In this document: positions 36,671 through 46,167 of the stretch, piece after piece
Layout of the letters: the number at the start of each line of letters is the position of its first letter
Position numbering within the stretch: the first letter of the stretch is position 1
Source: SB11 sp964584305
GTDB taxonomy: Bacteria; Bacteroidota; Bacteroidia; UBA8524
Direction: 5' to 3'
NCBI GenBank assembly: GCA_964584305.1
Contig: CAZOZL010000004.1
Span: 248,001-312,000, forward strand
Length of the DNA: 64,000 nucleotides
Made by a program: the position numbers and the translations under genes
Notes under the pieces: model-generated
The model's database searches: none
What the model was told of the DNA's origin: nothing
What the model saw: only the letters and a program-made list of their open reading frames with translations

Positions 36671-36678
36671 TAAATTCG
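36671..36678 (+). promoter_or_regulatory. -7 box TAAATTCG for the TonB receptor gene
   Basis: TAnnTTCG-type box, 10 bases before the ATG at 36689. Confidence 0.4.
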
Positions 36679-36688
36679 TGGCGTTGTA

Positions 36689-39553
36689 ATGAAAACTACT
36701 TTTAAAAAAATTATTGGTATACTGCTGCTGTTATTTCCAATAGTAGCAATAGCACAATCGGGTACTATAAAAGGTGAAATTACCGATAGAACTACTAATG
36801 AGGAACTTATAGGAGTTACTGTTTTAGTAAAAGGGTCAGCATTGGGAGCGGCTACAAACTACAATGGTCAATACACTATTAATAATGTTAAAGCAGGTAC
36901 TTACACGTTAGAAATTAGGTTTGTGGGCTACCAAACGCTTTTAATTACGGGTGTTAAAGTAGAAAAAGGAAAAGCCACGGTAAAAGATGCTTCGCTTAAA
37001 GAGGCATCGGTAGAGCAAGCTGAAGTAGAGGTAATTGGTAGAAAACCACTGGTTGATATTGAAACACCCCGCTCAAAAAACACAATAGGTAAAAACCAGA
37101 TTGATGGAGCACCAGTACGTCAACTACAAGGTATTATTAATACTCAACCAGGGGTAGTAAGTACTCCTGCGGGGGTATTTATCCGTGGTGGACGCACCTA
37201 TGAAACAGGTTTTTTAATTGATGGTGTATCAGCCAAAGACCCTTTAGCAGGCACTGGTTTTGGTATTGATATTGGGTCTAATGCTATTAGCGAAATAGAT
37301 ATTAATACGGGGGGTGCAACTGCTGATGTGGGTGATGCTACATCAGGAGTAATAAATGCTAAAACACGCTCAGGCGGTGATAGTTTAGAGATTTCTATAC
37401 TGCATAAAAGAGATAACTTCGGGTTTAATAGAGATTTACATTCTACATGGAATGCGCAGGTAAGTGAAATAACTATTGGAGGACCATCAAAACTTTTTTT
37501 TCCAAAAAATCCTAAACGCCTTCGCTATTTTGTGGCTTTACGAAGTTTCTTTTCTGATAATTATACTTTAAACCCTCCCAGTCAAGTAGTATCATCACTA
37601 TACCCAAATACCAATTTCACTCCTTATTTAGACAATCGGTGGAGTGCTTTATTAAAACTTAATTTTCAAATAGATAGCACCAAAAATATAAGCCTCACCT
37701 ACAATAAAACGGTGGCTATAAACCAAGACGTTAATATGTTGCGTATTACGGGCAATGATTTGCCTTTTGCACCTGGGTATCAATTTGCTTTTCAACAGCA
37801 AATGGATAATGCCAATACATTTACGCACGATGCTAATTTGCTAATAGTAAACTTCAAACACTTGGTGCGTAAAAAAGTAAACTACCAAATAACGGCTTCT
37901 CGTTTTTTTGCACGTTTACGTGCTGATGCTAATGGCAGAGACTGGCGACCCACACAGGTAAATAGCGAGTTTGACCCTCGCTCAATAGTCTCTTTTCCTG
38001 CCGAAGTTTTTAACCCAGGTGATAATGTAGCTTTTGTAAACCCTGCCCCAGGGTTATATAATAATGGAGGTATAGCTACCCTATGGCACGACCATTTTAT
38101 TGAAGAATATACTATAAAAGCAGTAGGCAATATATTATCTGTAAATCCAAAAGATAACTCGCTAAACAAACTATCGTTTGGTGCTGAAGTTAAAATACAA
38201 GATTTACAATGGATAGATATAGGTCGCCCTTGGATTGGTGCACCTATACAATTGGCAAATGGAACAAGCACACAATCGTTTAGGCTGGGTGATTATAGCG
38301 AGGCTTGGCGAGTGAAACCCTCCAGAGGAGGTTTGTTTATTACTGATAGAATACGATATAAGGGATTGATAGCTGAAATAGGTGCGCGTTTTGAGTATTG
38401 GATGCCGGGTAAATATGTTGATGATGCCGTTGCTAACCCTCGTGCACAAATACGTGATGAAATTCGTCAAGAGTACCTCAATAGTTCTACCGCTATTTTA
38501 GGTAGGCGATTTAAATTTCGTTTCTTGCCCAAAATATCTGCCTCTTTTCCTATCAACACAAAACAAATGCTATTTTTTAACTATGGACATAGCACTATTT
38601 TGCCTCACCCATCCTTTGTTTACACAGGTTTAGACCCTTTTTATAGCGACCGCTCAACGGTGGCACGCTTGGGTAATCCCAACCTAAACCCCGAGGTTAC
38701 CATAGCGTATGAATTGGGCTTAAAATCAGTTATTACTGATAATGATGTTTTAACTACATCTGTCTATTGGCGTGATAATTATGATTTTATAACTACCACC
38801 AGCCTTTTGGTAAAAGATGTTACTGGGCGTGAGGTGGCTCGTTCAGTACGTATAAATAGCGATTATGCAAGAATACGAGGTATTGAAGTAGGGTACTTAA
38901 AGCGTATTGGTAAAGCATATCAGGGGCAGCTTTCTGTTGCCTATATGGTGGCAACAGGGCAAAGCTCATCAGCATCAGAAAGTTTAAAAGATATTTTAGG
39001 AGAAGGTAATCGAGAGGATACCAAAGAGTTCTTTTTGCCATGGGGTAGCCCTTGGGATATAAAAATGAACCATGTATTTATTTTTAATAAAAAAGGAGGC
39101 TATTGGGGTAAAAAATGGCTTAATAAAATGTCGTTTTATGTGGAAGGTATTTTTCGTACAGGTATTCGCTACACGCCTTATATATTAGAAGGTACTGAAC
39201 CCGCTACTGGTCGCCCTATATACAATCAAGAGCAAAACCCTAATGCTCGTTTTTCAGAATTAGGGAATTCTATATGGTGGATAGATTTTAACTTTAAAAA
39301 ATGGTGGACGGTTAAAAATTTTCAAATTGCATGGACTATTGAGGTTACCAATGTGTTTAATACGGTAAACACTGCCCGTGTAAACCCTGTTACAGGCAGG
39401 GCATGGCAACAAGGCGACCCTGTCCCCAGCCAATGGAGAGACCCTAACTACCCCGACCCTCGCGACCCACGTTCAAACGGTATCCCTCCAAACGATCCCT
39501 CACGGTTTAGAGCGCAACGCCATATAATGACGGGGATTAACATTAGGTTTTAG
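36689..39553 (+). CDS. TonB-dependent outer-membrane receptor with carboxypeptidase-like domain
   Basis: A 954-residue receptor. Signal peptide 1-22 (LLFPIVAIA-Q). A CarboxypepD_reg-like domain follows (GTIKGEITDRTTNEELIGVTV, about 24-105), then the plug domain (about 120-225; VFIRGGRTYETGFLIDGVSA) and a 22-strand-type barrel ending MTGINIRF with terminal Phe. Such receptors take up large or scarce nutrients using TonB energy. No SusD-like lipoprotein is next to it, so it is not a typical polysaccharide utilisation pair. The transported substrate is unknown. Confidence 0.92.
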   Translation: MKTTFKKIIGILLLLFPIVAIAQSGTIKGEITDRTTNEELIGVTVLVKGSALGAATNYNGQYTINNVKAGTYTLEIRFVGYQTLLITGVKVEKGKATVKDASLKEASVEQAEVEVIGRKPLVDIETPRSKNTIGKNQIDGAPVRQLQGIINTQPGVVSTPAGVFIRGGRTYETGFLIDGVSAKDPLAGTGFGIDIGSNAISEIDINTGGATADVGDATSGVINAKTRSGGDSLEISILHKRDNFGFNRDLHSTWNAQVSEITIGGPSKLFFPKNPKRLRYFVALRSFFSDNYTLNPPSQVVSSLYPNTNFTPYLDNRWSALLKLNFQIDSTKNISLTYNKTVAINQDVNMLRITGNDLPFAPGYQFAFQQQMDNANTFTHDANLLIVNFKHLVRKKVNYQITASRFFARLRADANGRDWRPTQVNSEFDPRSIVSFPAEVFNPGDNVAFVNPAPGLYNNGGIATLWHDHFIEEYTIKAVGNILSVNPKDNSLNKLSFGAEVKIQDLQWIDIGRPWIGAPIQLANGTSTQSFRLGDYSEAWRVKPSRGGLFITDRIRYKGLIAEIGARFEYWMPGKYVDDAVANPRAQIRDEIRQEYLNSSTAILGRRFKFRFLPKISASFPINTKQMLFFNYGHSTILPHPSFVYTGLDPFYSDRSTVARLGNPNLNPEVTIAYELGLKSVITDNDVLTTSVYWRDNYDFITTTSLLVKDVTGREVARSVRINSDYARIRGIEVGYLKRIGKAYQGQLSVAYMVATGQSSSASESLKDILGEGNREDTKEFFLPWGSPWDIKMNHVFIFNKKGGYWGKKWLNKMSFYVEGIFRTGIRYTPYILEGTEPATGRPIYNQEQNPNARFSELGNSIWWIDFNFKKWWTVKNFQIAWTIEVTNVFNTVNTARVNPVTGRAWQQGDPVPSQWRDPNYPDPRDPRSNGIPPNDPSRFRAQRHIMTGINIRF

Positions 39554-39624
39554 TGCTTTCTTAAGATTATTAAAATACATACTGGAACGATTGTTCCAAA
39601 AAGAAACTATATACTATCTTAAAT

Positions 39625-40257
39625 TTAGTGGTTAATACTGATTTTGGTGCCTGCTCTTACCAAACTATATACCTCGCTAATATCTTTATTTTTTAGTGAT
39701 ATACAACCTAAAGTCCAGTTTTGCCCAATGTCAATGGCTATATCAGCACCTTTGGGTACACCGTGTATTCCTATTTCACCGCCAATTTTAGCATTCTTAG
39801 GTATTATTCCTTTCTTTTTGCGTTCGGCAAACTTCTTTTTACTTTCTGCATTCGGGTAGTCAATCCAAATAAATTTGTTCCAACTTTTGTGCGGATATTG
39901 GCTACGTATTTTGAAAGTACCTTCGGGGGTACATCCATCACCCTCTCTCATTTTATCATCTTTAGGATTAAAGCCCAATACCATAGGGTAACTTTTTATA
40001 ACAGTTTTGCCTACTTTTAGAAATAAAGTATTTTTAGATTTTTCTATTTGGATATAAATTTTGCGTTTATCCAACTTTAAAGAGTCGATAACCTTTTTTG
40101 CGGCGAGGTGATAGTTGATGTGTTTTGAAGTGCTGTCAGTTTGTTTGTTGTGGGTATTTTTTTTTGTTTCAGTTTTATCATTGGCTTGGTTGTTATCAAG
40201 TTGGCAAGCCAAGCAGCCAAACACAAATAGAATAAGAAGTAAACGGTTTAGTAGCAT
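39625..40257 (-). CDS. L,D-transpeptidase (YkuD family)
   Basis: A 210-residue periplasmic lipoprotein-like enzyme: the signal ends LFVFGCLAC (C18), followed by a Lys/Thr/Asn-rich linker. The catalytic domain (about 65-210) has IEKSKNTLFLKVG at its start and the active site IGIHGVPKG ... NWTLGCISL, where Cys is the nucleophile and His its partner. Such enzymes make 3-3 crosslinks in peptidoglycan or attach proteins to it. The gene converges on the TonB receptor gene. Confidence 0.88.
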   Translation of the reverse strand: MLLNRLLLILFVFGCLACQLDNNQANDKTETKKNTHNKQTDSTSKHINYHLAAKKVIDSLKLDKRKIYIQIEKSKNTLFLKVGKTVIKSYPMVLGFNPKDDKMREGDGCTPEGTFKIRSQYPHKSWNKFIWIDYPNAESKKKFAERKKKGIIPKNAKIGGEIGIHGVPKGADIAIDIGQNWTLGCISLKNKDISEVYSLVRAGTKISINH

Positions 40258-40379
40258 AGAGTTACAACGCAGTAATTAAGATAATAGATATACTCGCTGA
40301 TGCTTTTTTTTAATGTTACAACAACAAAACTAGTAAACCTACTGTCTGTTTAGTATAAATAAATCATAGGCTTTTATAG

Positions 40380-40416
40380 GAAGCTAAAAACCGTCGGGAT
40401 GATAGTTTTAGCTTTC
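40380..40416. terminator. Hairpin after the DUF1015 gene
   Basis: GAAGCTAAAA pairs with TTTTAGCTTT (one G-U) around a 16-nt loop, right behind the minus-strand stop codon. The T-run is on the plus-strand side, so its polarity does not fit well. Confidence 0.35.
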
Positions 40417-40420
40417 TTTT

Positions 40421-41659
40421 TTATTCTACCTCGTGTACCAGCAAGCCTGTTCTTAGTTTGGGTTCAAACCAAGTAGATTTTGGGGGCATAATTAGGTTAT
40501 TATCAGCCACTGCTACAACATCTTTTATATCCGTAGGAAAAAGAGAAAAGGCAATATCAAAATCATCATAATCTACCAATTCTTGTAAGCGTGAAATGCC
40601 TTTAGTGCCATCAACAAAAGATAAACGGTGGTCAGTTTTGCTATCCTCAATTCCTAAGATAGGCTTCAAAATATAATCTTCTAATATGGATACATCCAAG
40701 CCTTGTGGTAGTTTAGTTTTATCAATAGGTTGTTTCATATCCAAGCCATACCACGTTTTGTTTACATACATTCCAAATTGTGCATTTTTCTTTTTTACTT
40801 TCAATTTGGATGTGCCTATTGTATGAACATCAAAATCAGTTTTCAGTTGTTCAATAAGCTCACTTTCATTTAGCCCGTTTAAATCTTTTACTACTCTATT
40901 AAACTCAAATACTTTCATGTGATCAAACGGAATCATATATGCTAAAATACCCTCGCATAATGTATTGCAAGTCTCTTTTTCTCTTTGCATTTCACAATAG
41001 CGTGCCGCTGATGCTGTGCGGTGATGCCCATCAGCAATGTATAAATCAGGCACTTTTGCCATATTTTTGGTAATAGTATCAATGGTGCTATCCGTGTTTA
41101 TAAGCCATACACGGTGGTGTAATCCATCGTCGCTCGTAAAATCATATTCGGGGGAAAAACTTGTAACATGAGCTACCATTTTATCGTACCAAGTGCCTGC
41201 TTTAAAAGTGAGTAGTACAGGTTCACCTACGGCTTTTACATAATCTATATGTTCTGCCAAAGCGGTCTCTTTTTGGGGGAGCGTATGTTCGTGTTTTTTT
41301 ATGTGCGAATCTAAGTAATCGTCAATATGGGCTAAACCCACAATACCATTATAGGTAGTATGTTTAAGGTTATCGGTTATTTGGTAGAGGTAGTAATTGG
41401 CAGTAGCTTCTTTTTGTAAAACCCCTTCTTTTTTTAGTGCTTCTAATTTTTTTCGAGCAATGGGGAAATGCTTTTCGGGTATGCGGATTTCCTCGTTAAA
41501 GGTGAGGTGTGGTTTGGTGATGTGTAGGTACGAGTACTCATTATTATTCATCACCTCCAAGCTAATGTGGTTGTGGTTACTATCGTAACTTCTACTGCTC
41601 ACTACTTGTGCCAACTCGGGGCGAGGACGAAGTGCTTTAAACGGTTTTACTTTTGCCAA
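40421..41659 (-). CDS. DUF1015 family protein
   Basis: A 412-residue cytosolic protein of the widely conserved, uncharacterised DUF1015 family. It begins at TTG (41659): a stop codon directly precedes it, and MAKVKPFKALRPRPELAQVV is the family's normal N-terminus. Conserved parts are LYIADGHHRTASAARYC (a ParB/nuclease-like DGHHR motif), KVFEFNRVVKDLNG and PPKSTWFEPKLRTGLLVHEV. In many genomes it sits near serine biosynthesis genes, but none is present here. Confidence 0.9.
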   Translation of the reverse strand: MAKVKPFKALRPRPELAQVVSSRSYDSNHNHISLEVMNNNEYSYLHITKPHLTFNEEIRIPEKHFPIARKKLEALKKEGVLQKEATANYYLYQITDNLKHTTYNGIVGLAHIDDYLDSHIKKHEHTLPQKETALAEHIDYVKAVGEPVLLTFKAGTWYDKMVAHVTSFSPEYDFTSDDGLHHRVWLINTDSTIDTITKNMAKVPDLYIADGHHRTASAARYCEMQREKETCNTLCEGILAYMIPFDHMKVFEFNRVVKDLNGLNESELIEQLKTDFDVHTIGTSKLKVKKKNAQFGMYVNKTWYGLDMKQPIDKTKLPQGLDVSILEDYILKPILGIEDSKTDHRLSFVDGTKGISRLQELVDYDDFDIAFSLFPTDIKDVVAVADNNLIMPPKSTWFEPKLRTGLLVHEVE

Positions 41660-41702
41660 TTATTTGTAGTTATTATAGTTGTAGGTTATTGCGGTTGCTA
41701 AG

Positions 41703-42635
41703 TTATGAGTTTTGTTGGTTTTTTCTTTGTTCATCAAAAGAAGCTTTGAGGTGTGGATACTCATTTGTTAATTCATATGGTAAACTCCAAAACTCCTTTC
41801 CTGTACCATCTGTATACCACTTGTAATATCTAACATTCAGAATTAGCTCATGTTTTTCAATTAACTCTTTAAAGTTTTTTCCATGTTTTGATAAACCATA
41901 GAATGCAATTAGTGTTTTATCAGCTTCGTTGAGTATTGTTTTTATATAGCTAATGTAAAATTTATTTTGTTCCAAGTCGGTGTTTCTATTACTATCAATA
42001 AATTTAATAATAAATTCAAGTTCTTTAAAATATTTATCTAACATATTGTAATAAATCCCGTAGTTAACTTCAAATTCTTGAGTGATTTTTCTTAGTCTTT
42101 CGTTAGTATTAGAACCCTGCACGGCCTTCATAGCAAAAACAATTTTTTCAAGAGCTTGGCTACCTGTAAATGCTATGGTGTGGGCATAAGATTCTATTTC
42201 ATTAATTGAATTTTTAAATGATGTTATCAGTTTGAAAAACTTGTCTTCAAAGTTTTGTTTATCTAAGATTTCCTTTTGTAATCTTATTTCTGCTGTAGTT
42301 TGTTGCATTTCCAAACGTTGCAACGTCATTTCTTCTTTTTGGAGTTTAAGTTGTTTTATAGAGTTTTTTAGTTCTTGTCTTTGAATTTTTAAGTCGAGTC
42401 TTTGTAGAAGTATCGCTAAAATAACTCCGCCAGTTGCTAATCCTGAAAACAAAGCATTCACAACACCATACATATCTCCAAAAGCTCCTCGTGTTGAATC
42501 ATTTGCTCCTGATAGATTATGAATAATGACGGGAGCAATAATCATAATTGCTATTGCACCTGCTAAAATTCGATAGAATATTTTGAATGTCTTTTTTTCT
42601 TCTACTTTGTATTTATCATTACTATAGTCTTCCAT
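41703..42635 (-). CDS. Putative AbiC-like (phage abortive infection) membrane protein
   Basis: A 310-residue protein with two membrane helices (about 20-40 and 57-79) separated by ANDSTRGAFGDMYGVVNALFSG, which resembles the segment typical of the PutAbiC family. A coiled coil follows (80-135, many Gln/Leu/Lys: LKIQRQELKNSIKQLKLQKEE begins it), then a helical cytosolic domain (FEDKFFKLITSFKNSINEIE). PutAbiC members are annotated as putative phage abortive-infection proteins. No other defence gene adjoins. The family call is by pattern memory; a general membrane sensor is the alternative. Confidence 0.65.
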   Translation of the reverse strand: MEDYSNDKYKVEEKKTFKIFYRILAGAIAIMIIAPVIIHNLSGANDSTRGAFGDMYGVVNALFSGLATGGVILAILLQRLDLKIQRQELKNSIKQLKLQKEEMTLQRLEMQQTTAEIRLQKEILDKQNFEDKFFKLITSFKNSINEIESYAHTIAFTGSQALEKIVFAMKAVQGSNTNERLRKITQEFEVNYGIYYNMLDKYFKELEFIIKFIDSNRNTDLEQNKFYISYIKTILNEADKTLIAFYGLSKHGKNFKELIEKHELILNVRYYKWYTDGTGKEFWSLPYELTNEYPHLKASFDEQRKNQQNS

Positions 42636-42685
42636 ATTTCAATAGTATAAAGGTCAATCTATTAATCTTCAAACCAAAAAAATTA

Positions 42686-43336
42686 CTAAACAATAAGCCC
42701 ATCTTTCATCACCAATTTACGGTCGGCACTATCAGCCAGCACTTCATTATGTGTTACAATAACAAAGGTTTGTCCCATCTTATCCCTAAGGTCAAAAAAT
42801 AATTGGTGCAAGCCCTCTGCCGAAGCCGAATCCAAATTGCCCGATGGTTCATCAGCCATTACCACAGCAGGGTTGTTTGCCAAAGCACGGGCAACTGCTA
42901 CACGCTGTTGCTCGCCACCCGATAGGGCTGATGGTTTATGATTGGCACGCTCGGTCAATCCCATATAGCTCAACAGTTCGTTAGCCCGTTTTTCAGCATC
43001 ATTTTTACTCATACCCGCTATAAAAGCAGGAATACAAATATTTTCCATTGCTGTAAACTCGGGTAGTAAATGGTGAAATTGGAAAACAAACCCTAAGTGT
43101 GTATTACGAAAACGGGCTAATTCTTTCCCTTTTAGTTGATTAACAAGGGTGTTATTTATTTCTACCTCGCCTTGGTCAGCATTATCTAAAGTACCTAATA
43201 TTTGTAGCATTGTACTTTTACCAGCACCTGATGCACCAACAATACTCACTATTTCGCCTTTTTGTATTTCAAGGTCAACCCCCTTTAAAACATGGAGTTT
43301 CCCGTATGATTTATGAATGTTTTTTGCCTTAATCAT
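42686..43336 (-). CDS. LolD-like ABC transporter ATP-binding protein
   Basis: A 216-residue ATPase of the LolD/MacB class, which powers extraction of lipoproteins or other envelope substrates together with FtsX-like membrane partners. Walker A GASGAGKS (34-41), Q-loop FQFHHLLPEF, signature LSGGEQQR, Walker B VVMADEPSGNLD and switch VTHNE are all intact. No permease gene is next to it, so its LolC/E-type partner must be encoded elsewhere. A TATCTTCG box lies 6 bases upstream. Confidence 0.92.
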   Translation of the reverse strand: MIKAKNIHKSYGKLHVLKGVDLEIQKGEIVSIVGASGAGKSTMLQILGTLDNADQGEVEINNTLVNQLKGKELARFRNTHLGFVFQFHHLLPEFTAMENICIPAFIAGMSKNDAEKRANELLSYMGLTERANHKPSALSGGEQQRVAVARALANNPAVVMADEPSGNLDSASAEGLHQLFFDLRDKMGQTFVIVTHNEVLADSADRKLVMKDGLIV

Positions 43337-43342
43337 GCACTG

Positions 43343-43350
43343 CGAAGATA
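43343..43350 (-). promoter_or_regulatory. -7 box TATCTTCG for the LolD-like gene
   Basis: TAnnTTCG on the minus strand, 6 bases before the ATG at 43336; very short leader implied. Confidence 0.5.
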
Positions 43351-43461
43351 AAGGACAGTTTTTAGTTTACAGTTTTCTGTTTAGAAAATTTACTATTTCT
43401 TTTATACTGAAAACAAAAAAATTGAGATTGTTGAAAAAGCAAATCAACAAAATATAATCGC

Positions 43462-43498
43462 ATAGGTATGAATAGCAGCAGGTTTCAACCTGCTGCAA
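43462..43498 (-). repeat. Dispersed repeat R1, copy D (partial, reverse orientation)
   Basis: GCAGCAGGTT-TC-AACCTGCTGC (43475-43496) is a perfect palindrome with 10-bp arms. The flanking AGGTATGAATAGC matches the reverse complement of copy B's GCAATTCATAACCT with few changes. The rest of the unit is not recognisable. Confidence 0.6.
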
Positions 43499-43560
43499 GA
43501 AAAAATCATTGCGAGCGAACAATTATTCGTAGCCAATTGTCAATTTATACATTAATCACC

Positions 43561-43568
43561 TACTTTTG
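43561..43568 (+). promoter_or_regulatory. -7 box TACTTTTG for sucC
   Basis: Perfect TAnnTTTG, with TTG 21 bases upstream (43537-43539), 31 bases before the ATG at 43600. Confidence 0.6.
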
Positions 43569-43599
43569 CGCCAACATTAATCATCGAAAATAATAGTAC

Positions 43600-44817
43600 A
43601 TGAATATTCACGAGTATCAGGCAAAAGAAATACTAAAGTCATATGGCGTTGCTGTGCAAGAGGGCATAGTAGTAGATACCCCTGAAGCGGCAGCAGAAGC
43701 AGCTAAAAAAATGCAAGAAGCTACCAATAACGATTTTGTAGTTTTAAAAGCACAAATACACGCTGGTGGACGTGGTAAAGGAAGTATAATAGGAAACGGA
43801 CAAAAAGGAGTTGCAGTAGCCAAAACGGTTGAAGATGCTAAACAAATAGCCACAAACCTTTTGGGTGGCACTTTGGTAACTATACAAACGGGTGCTGCGG
43901 GCAAGCTGGTAAGCAAGGTACTAATAGCGCAAGATGTGTATTACCCTGGTGATGGTGAACCTGACGAGTTTTATATGAGTGTATTGCTTGACCGTGATAG
44001 TGGCAAAAATGTAATAGTTTATACTACCGAAGGGGGAATGGATATAGAGCAAGTAGCGCATGATACTCCCGAAAAAATAAACAAAGAAATAGTTGACCCT
44101 CGTGTAGGGTTGCAAGGATTTCAAGCACGTAAAATTGCTTTCAACTTAGGTTTAACGGGTAATGCCTATAAACAAATGGTAAAATTTGTGAGTGCATTAT
44201 ACAAAGCGTATGATGAGATAGATGCATCAATGTTTGAGATTAACCCTGTATTAAAAACATCTGACGATAAAATTATAGCCGTTGATGCTAAAGTGAGTTT
44301 AGATGAAAATGCATTGTACCGCCACAAAGACTACGAAGCACTGCGAGATGAAAATGAGGAAGACCCTATGGAGGTTGAAGCTAAGAAAAGTAACCTTAGC
44401 TATGTAAACCTTGATGGTAATGTGGGCTGCATGGTAAACGGTGCAGGTTTGGCAATGGCTACTATGGATATTATTAAACTATCGGGGGGTGAGCCTGCTA
44501 ATTTCTTAGACGTGGGAGGTGGAGCAAATGCCGAAACGGTTGAAGCAGGTTTCCGTATAATATTAAAAGACCCTAATGTAAAAGCAATATTAATTAACAT
44601 TTTTGGTGGCATTGTTCGCTGCGACCGTGTAGCATCGGGAGTAGTTGAAGCCTACAAAAAAATAGGTGATATTCCTGTACCTATTATTGTGCGTTTACAA
44701 GGTACTAATGCCGAAGAAGGTAAAAAGATTATAGACGAATCAGGCTTGAAAGTATATTCAGCCATATTACTTAAAGATGCTGCCAACTTAGTAGAAAAAG
44801 TAATAAAGGAAGCCTAA
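43600..44817 (+). CDS. sucC: Succinate-CoA ligase beta subunit (ADP-forming)
   Basis: A 405-residue TCA-cycle subunit that, with SucD, makes succinate and ATP from succinyl-CoA. The N-terminus MNIHEYQAKEILKSYGV is the family's standard start of the ATP-grasp domain. AQIHAGGRGKG, FEINPV and the ligase domain with GGGANAETVEAGFRII and NIFGGIVRCD are intact. sucD is not adjacent, so the subunit genes are split, as in many Bacteroidota. A strong terminator follows. Confidence 0.96.
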   Translation: MNIHEYQAKEILKSYGVAVQEGIVVDTPEAAAEAAKKMQEATNNDFVVLKAQIHAGGRGKGSIIGNGQKGVAVAKTVEDAKQIATNLLGGTLVTIQTGAAGKLVSKVLIAQDVYYPGDGEPDEFYMSVLLDRDSGKNVIVYTTEGGMDIEQVAHDTPEKINKEIVDPRVGLQGFQARKIAFNLGLTGNAYKQMVKFVSALYKAYDEIDASMFEINPVLKTSDDKIIAVDAKVSLDENALYRHKDYEALRDENEEDPMEVEAKKSNLSYVNLDGNVGCMVNGAGLAMATMDIIKLSGGEPANFLDVGGGANAETVEAGFRIILKDPNVKAILINIFGGIVRCDRVASGVVEAYKKIGDIPVPIIVRLQGTNAEEGKKIIDESGLKVYSAILLKDAANLVEKVIKEA

Positions 44818-44841
44818 ATTTTATACCTATAACATACTACT

Positions 44842-44866
44842 AAAAGCCGCCTTGTGCGGCTTTTTT
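44842..44866 (+). terminator. Rho-independent terminator after sucC
   Basis: AAAAGCCGC, loop CTTGT, GCGGCTTTTTT. Confidence 0.9.
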
Positions 44867-44928
44867 ATTGTTTTTTCTTTTAAAAATAGCTACATTAACG
44901 AGATTGATTGATTTTGAAACAACCCTAA

Positions 44929-45960
44929 ATGAAGATAGATAGCCACGCACATATATTGCCCAAAACTTGGGAAAACCTTAAAGATAAATACGGATACGGA
45001 GGATTTATAGAATTAGACCACCACAAACCCCACGCCGCACGTATGATGCGGGATGATGGAAAGTTTTTTCGTGAGATACAAGAAAATTGCTGGAATTCCG
45101 AAGCTATTATAAAAGATATGGACGATTACGGAGTAGATATGATGGTATTGTGTACCGTACCCGTATTGTTTAACTACTGGGCAAAGCCCGAAGACACCTA
45201 CGATTGGAGCATTTTTCTTAACAACCATATTGCCGATGTACAAGCCAAGTACCGCAAACGCTTTATCAGCTTAGGTACATTGCCCATGCAAGATATTCCA
45301 TTAGCCATAAAAGAAATGGAGCGTTGCAAAAATGTATTGGGACTGCACGGTATAGAAATAGGCAGTAACATTAACGGTAAAAATCTTGACCATGAAAGTT
45401 TTTTTCCCTTTTACGAAGCCGCCCAAGATTTAGGCATGGCGATATTTATACACCCTTGGGATATGATGGGTACAGACCAAATGCCCGATTATTTTATGCC
45501 TTGGCTGGTGGGGATGCCCGCTGAGGAAAGTCGTGCTATATGCAGTTTAATATTTGGCGGAGTGTTTGATAAATTTCCTAAACTGCGCTTTATGGTAGCA
45601 CATGGTGGCGGCTCTTTTCCTTTTACCTTGGGCAGAGTGGCGCATGGCTACGCCTGCCGTCCCGATTTGTGCAATGTAAACAATATAAAAAATCCGCGCG
45701 AATATGCTCGCCGTTTTTGGGTAGATGGAATAACCCATGATAAAGATGCTTTGCGCTATCTAATACACCTTATGGGTGATGATAAAATAATGTACGGTAC
45801 AGATTATCCTTTCCCTTTGGGCGATTTGGAACACGGCAAGTTTATTGAAGAAATGACCGACCTAAGCATCCAAACCAAACAAAATATTTTTCAAAACAAT
45901 GTATTGGACTGGTTAGACATGGAAGTAGAAGAAGGAGTAGGGGTTAGAGCTCGCATTTAG
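44929..45960 (+). CDS. Aminocarboxymuconate-semialdehyde decarboxylase (ACMSD-like amidohydrolase)
   Basis: A 343-residue metal-dependent decarboxylase. ACMSD acts in tryptophan/3-hydroxyanthranilate breakdown, diverting the intermediate away from NAD synthesis. Closely matching features are H6-A-H8 (zinc ligands), FGYGG-like KYGYGGFIELDHH, FREIQENCW, NYWAKPEDT, LGTLPMQ, FIHPWDMMG (zinc His), AHGGGSFPFTLGR and GTDYPFPLGD (metal Asp). The resemblance to animal ACMSD is strong over the full length. No other kynurenine-pathway gene is adjacent. Confidence 0.88.
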   Translation: MKIDSHAHILPKTWENLKDKYGYGGFIELDHHKPHAARMMRDDGKFFREIQENCWNSEAIIKDMDDYGVDMMVLCTVPVLFNYWAKPEDTYDWSIFLNNHIADVQAKYRKRFISLGTLPMQDIPLAIKEMERCKNVLGLHGIEIGSNINGKNLDHESFFPFYEAAQDLGMAIFIHPWDMMGTDQMPDYFMPWLVGMPAEESRAICSLIFGGVFDKFPKLRFMVAHGGGSFPFTLGRVAHGYACRPDLCNVNNIKNPREYARRFWVDGITHDKDALRYLIHLMGDDKIMYGTDYPFPLGDLEHGKFIEEMTDLSIQTKQNIFQNNVLDWLDMEVEEGVGVRARI

Positions 45961-46081
45961 ATTTAACAAATTTTAAAAGTTTGACAAATCGGGATAGTGA
46001 ATAAATGTCCGACTTAATCACCGAAACTAAACATTAAAAGCTAATATGAATTACAAATGCTGATGGCTATTGTACAAAAGC

Positions 46082-46118
46082 ACTTTTGCTAAGTTTTAGC
46101 AAGTTTTGGCTTTTGTTT
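46082..46118 (+). terminator. Possible terminator downstream of the ACMSD-like gene
   Basis: ACTTTTGCTAA / TTAGCAAGT hairpin followed by a T-rich stretch (TTTGGCTTTTGTTTTG). It is 120 bases after the stop, and the T-tract is interrupted. Confidence 0.35.
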
Positions 46119-46167
46119 TGTTATTAAATTTAAGCATTACCACTTAAAATATTAAACTGTTAGAACA

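Noticed and set aside
39583..39598. TGGAAC-GATT-GTTCCA hairpin between the TonB receptor and L,D-transpeptidase genes as a terminator
   Set aside because: The stem is short and no T-tract follows on either strand.
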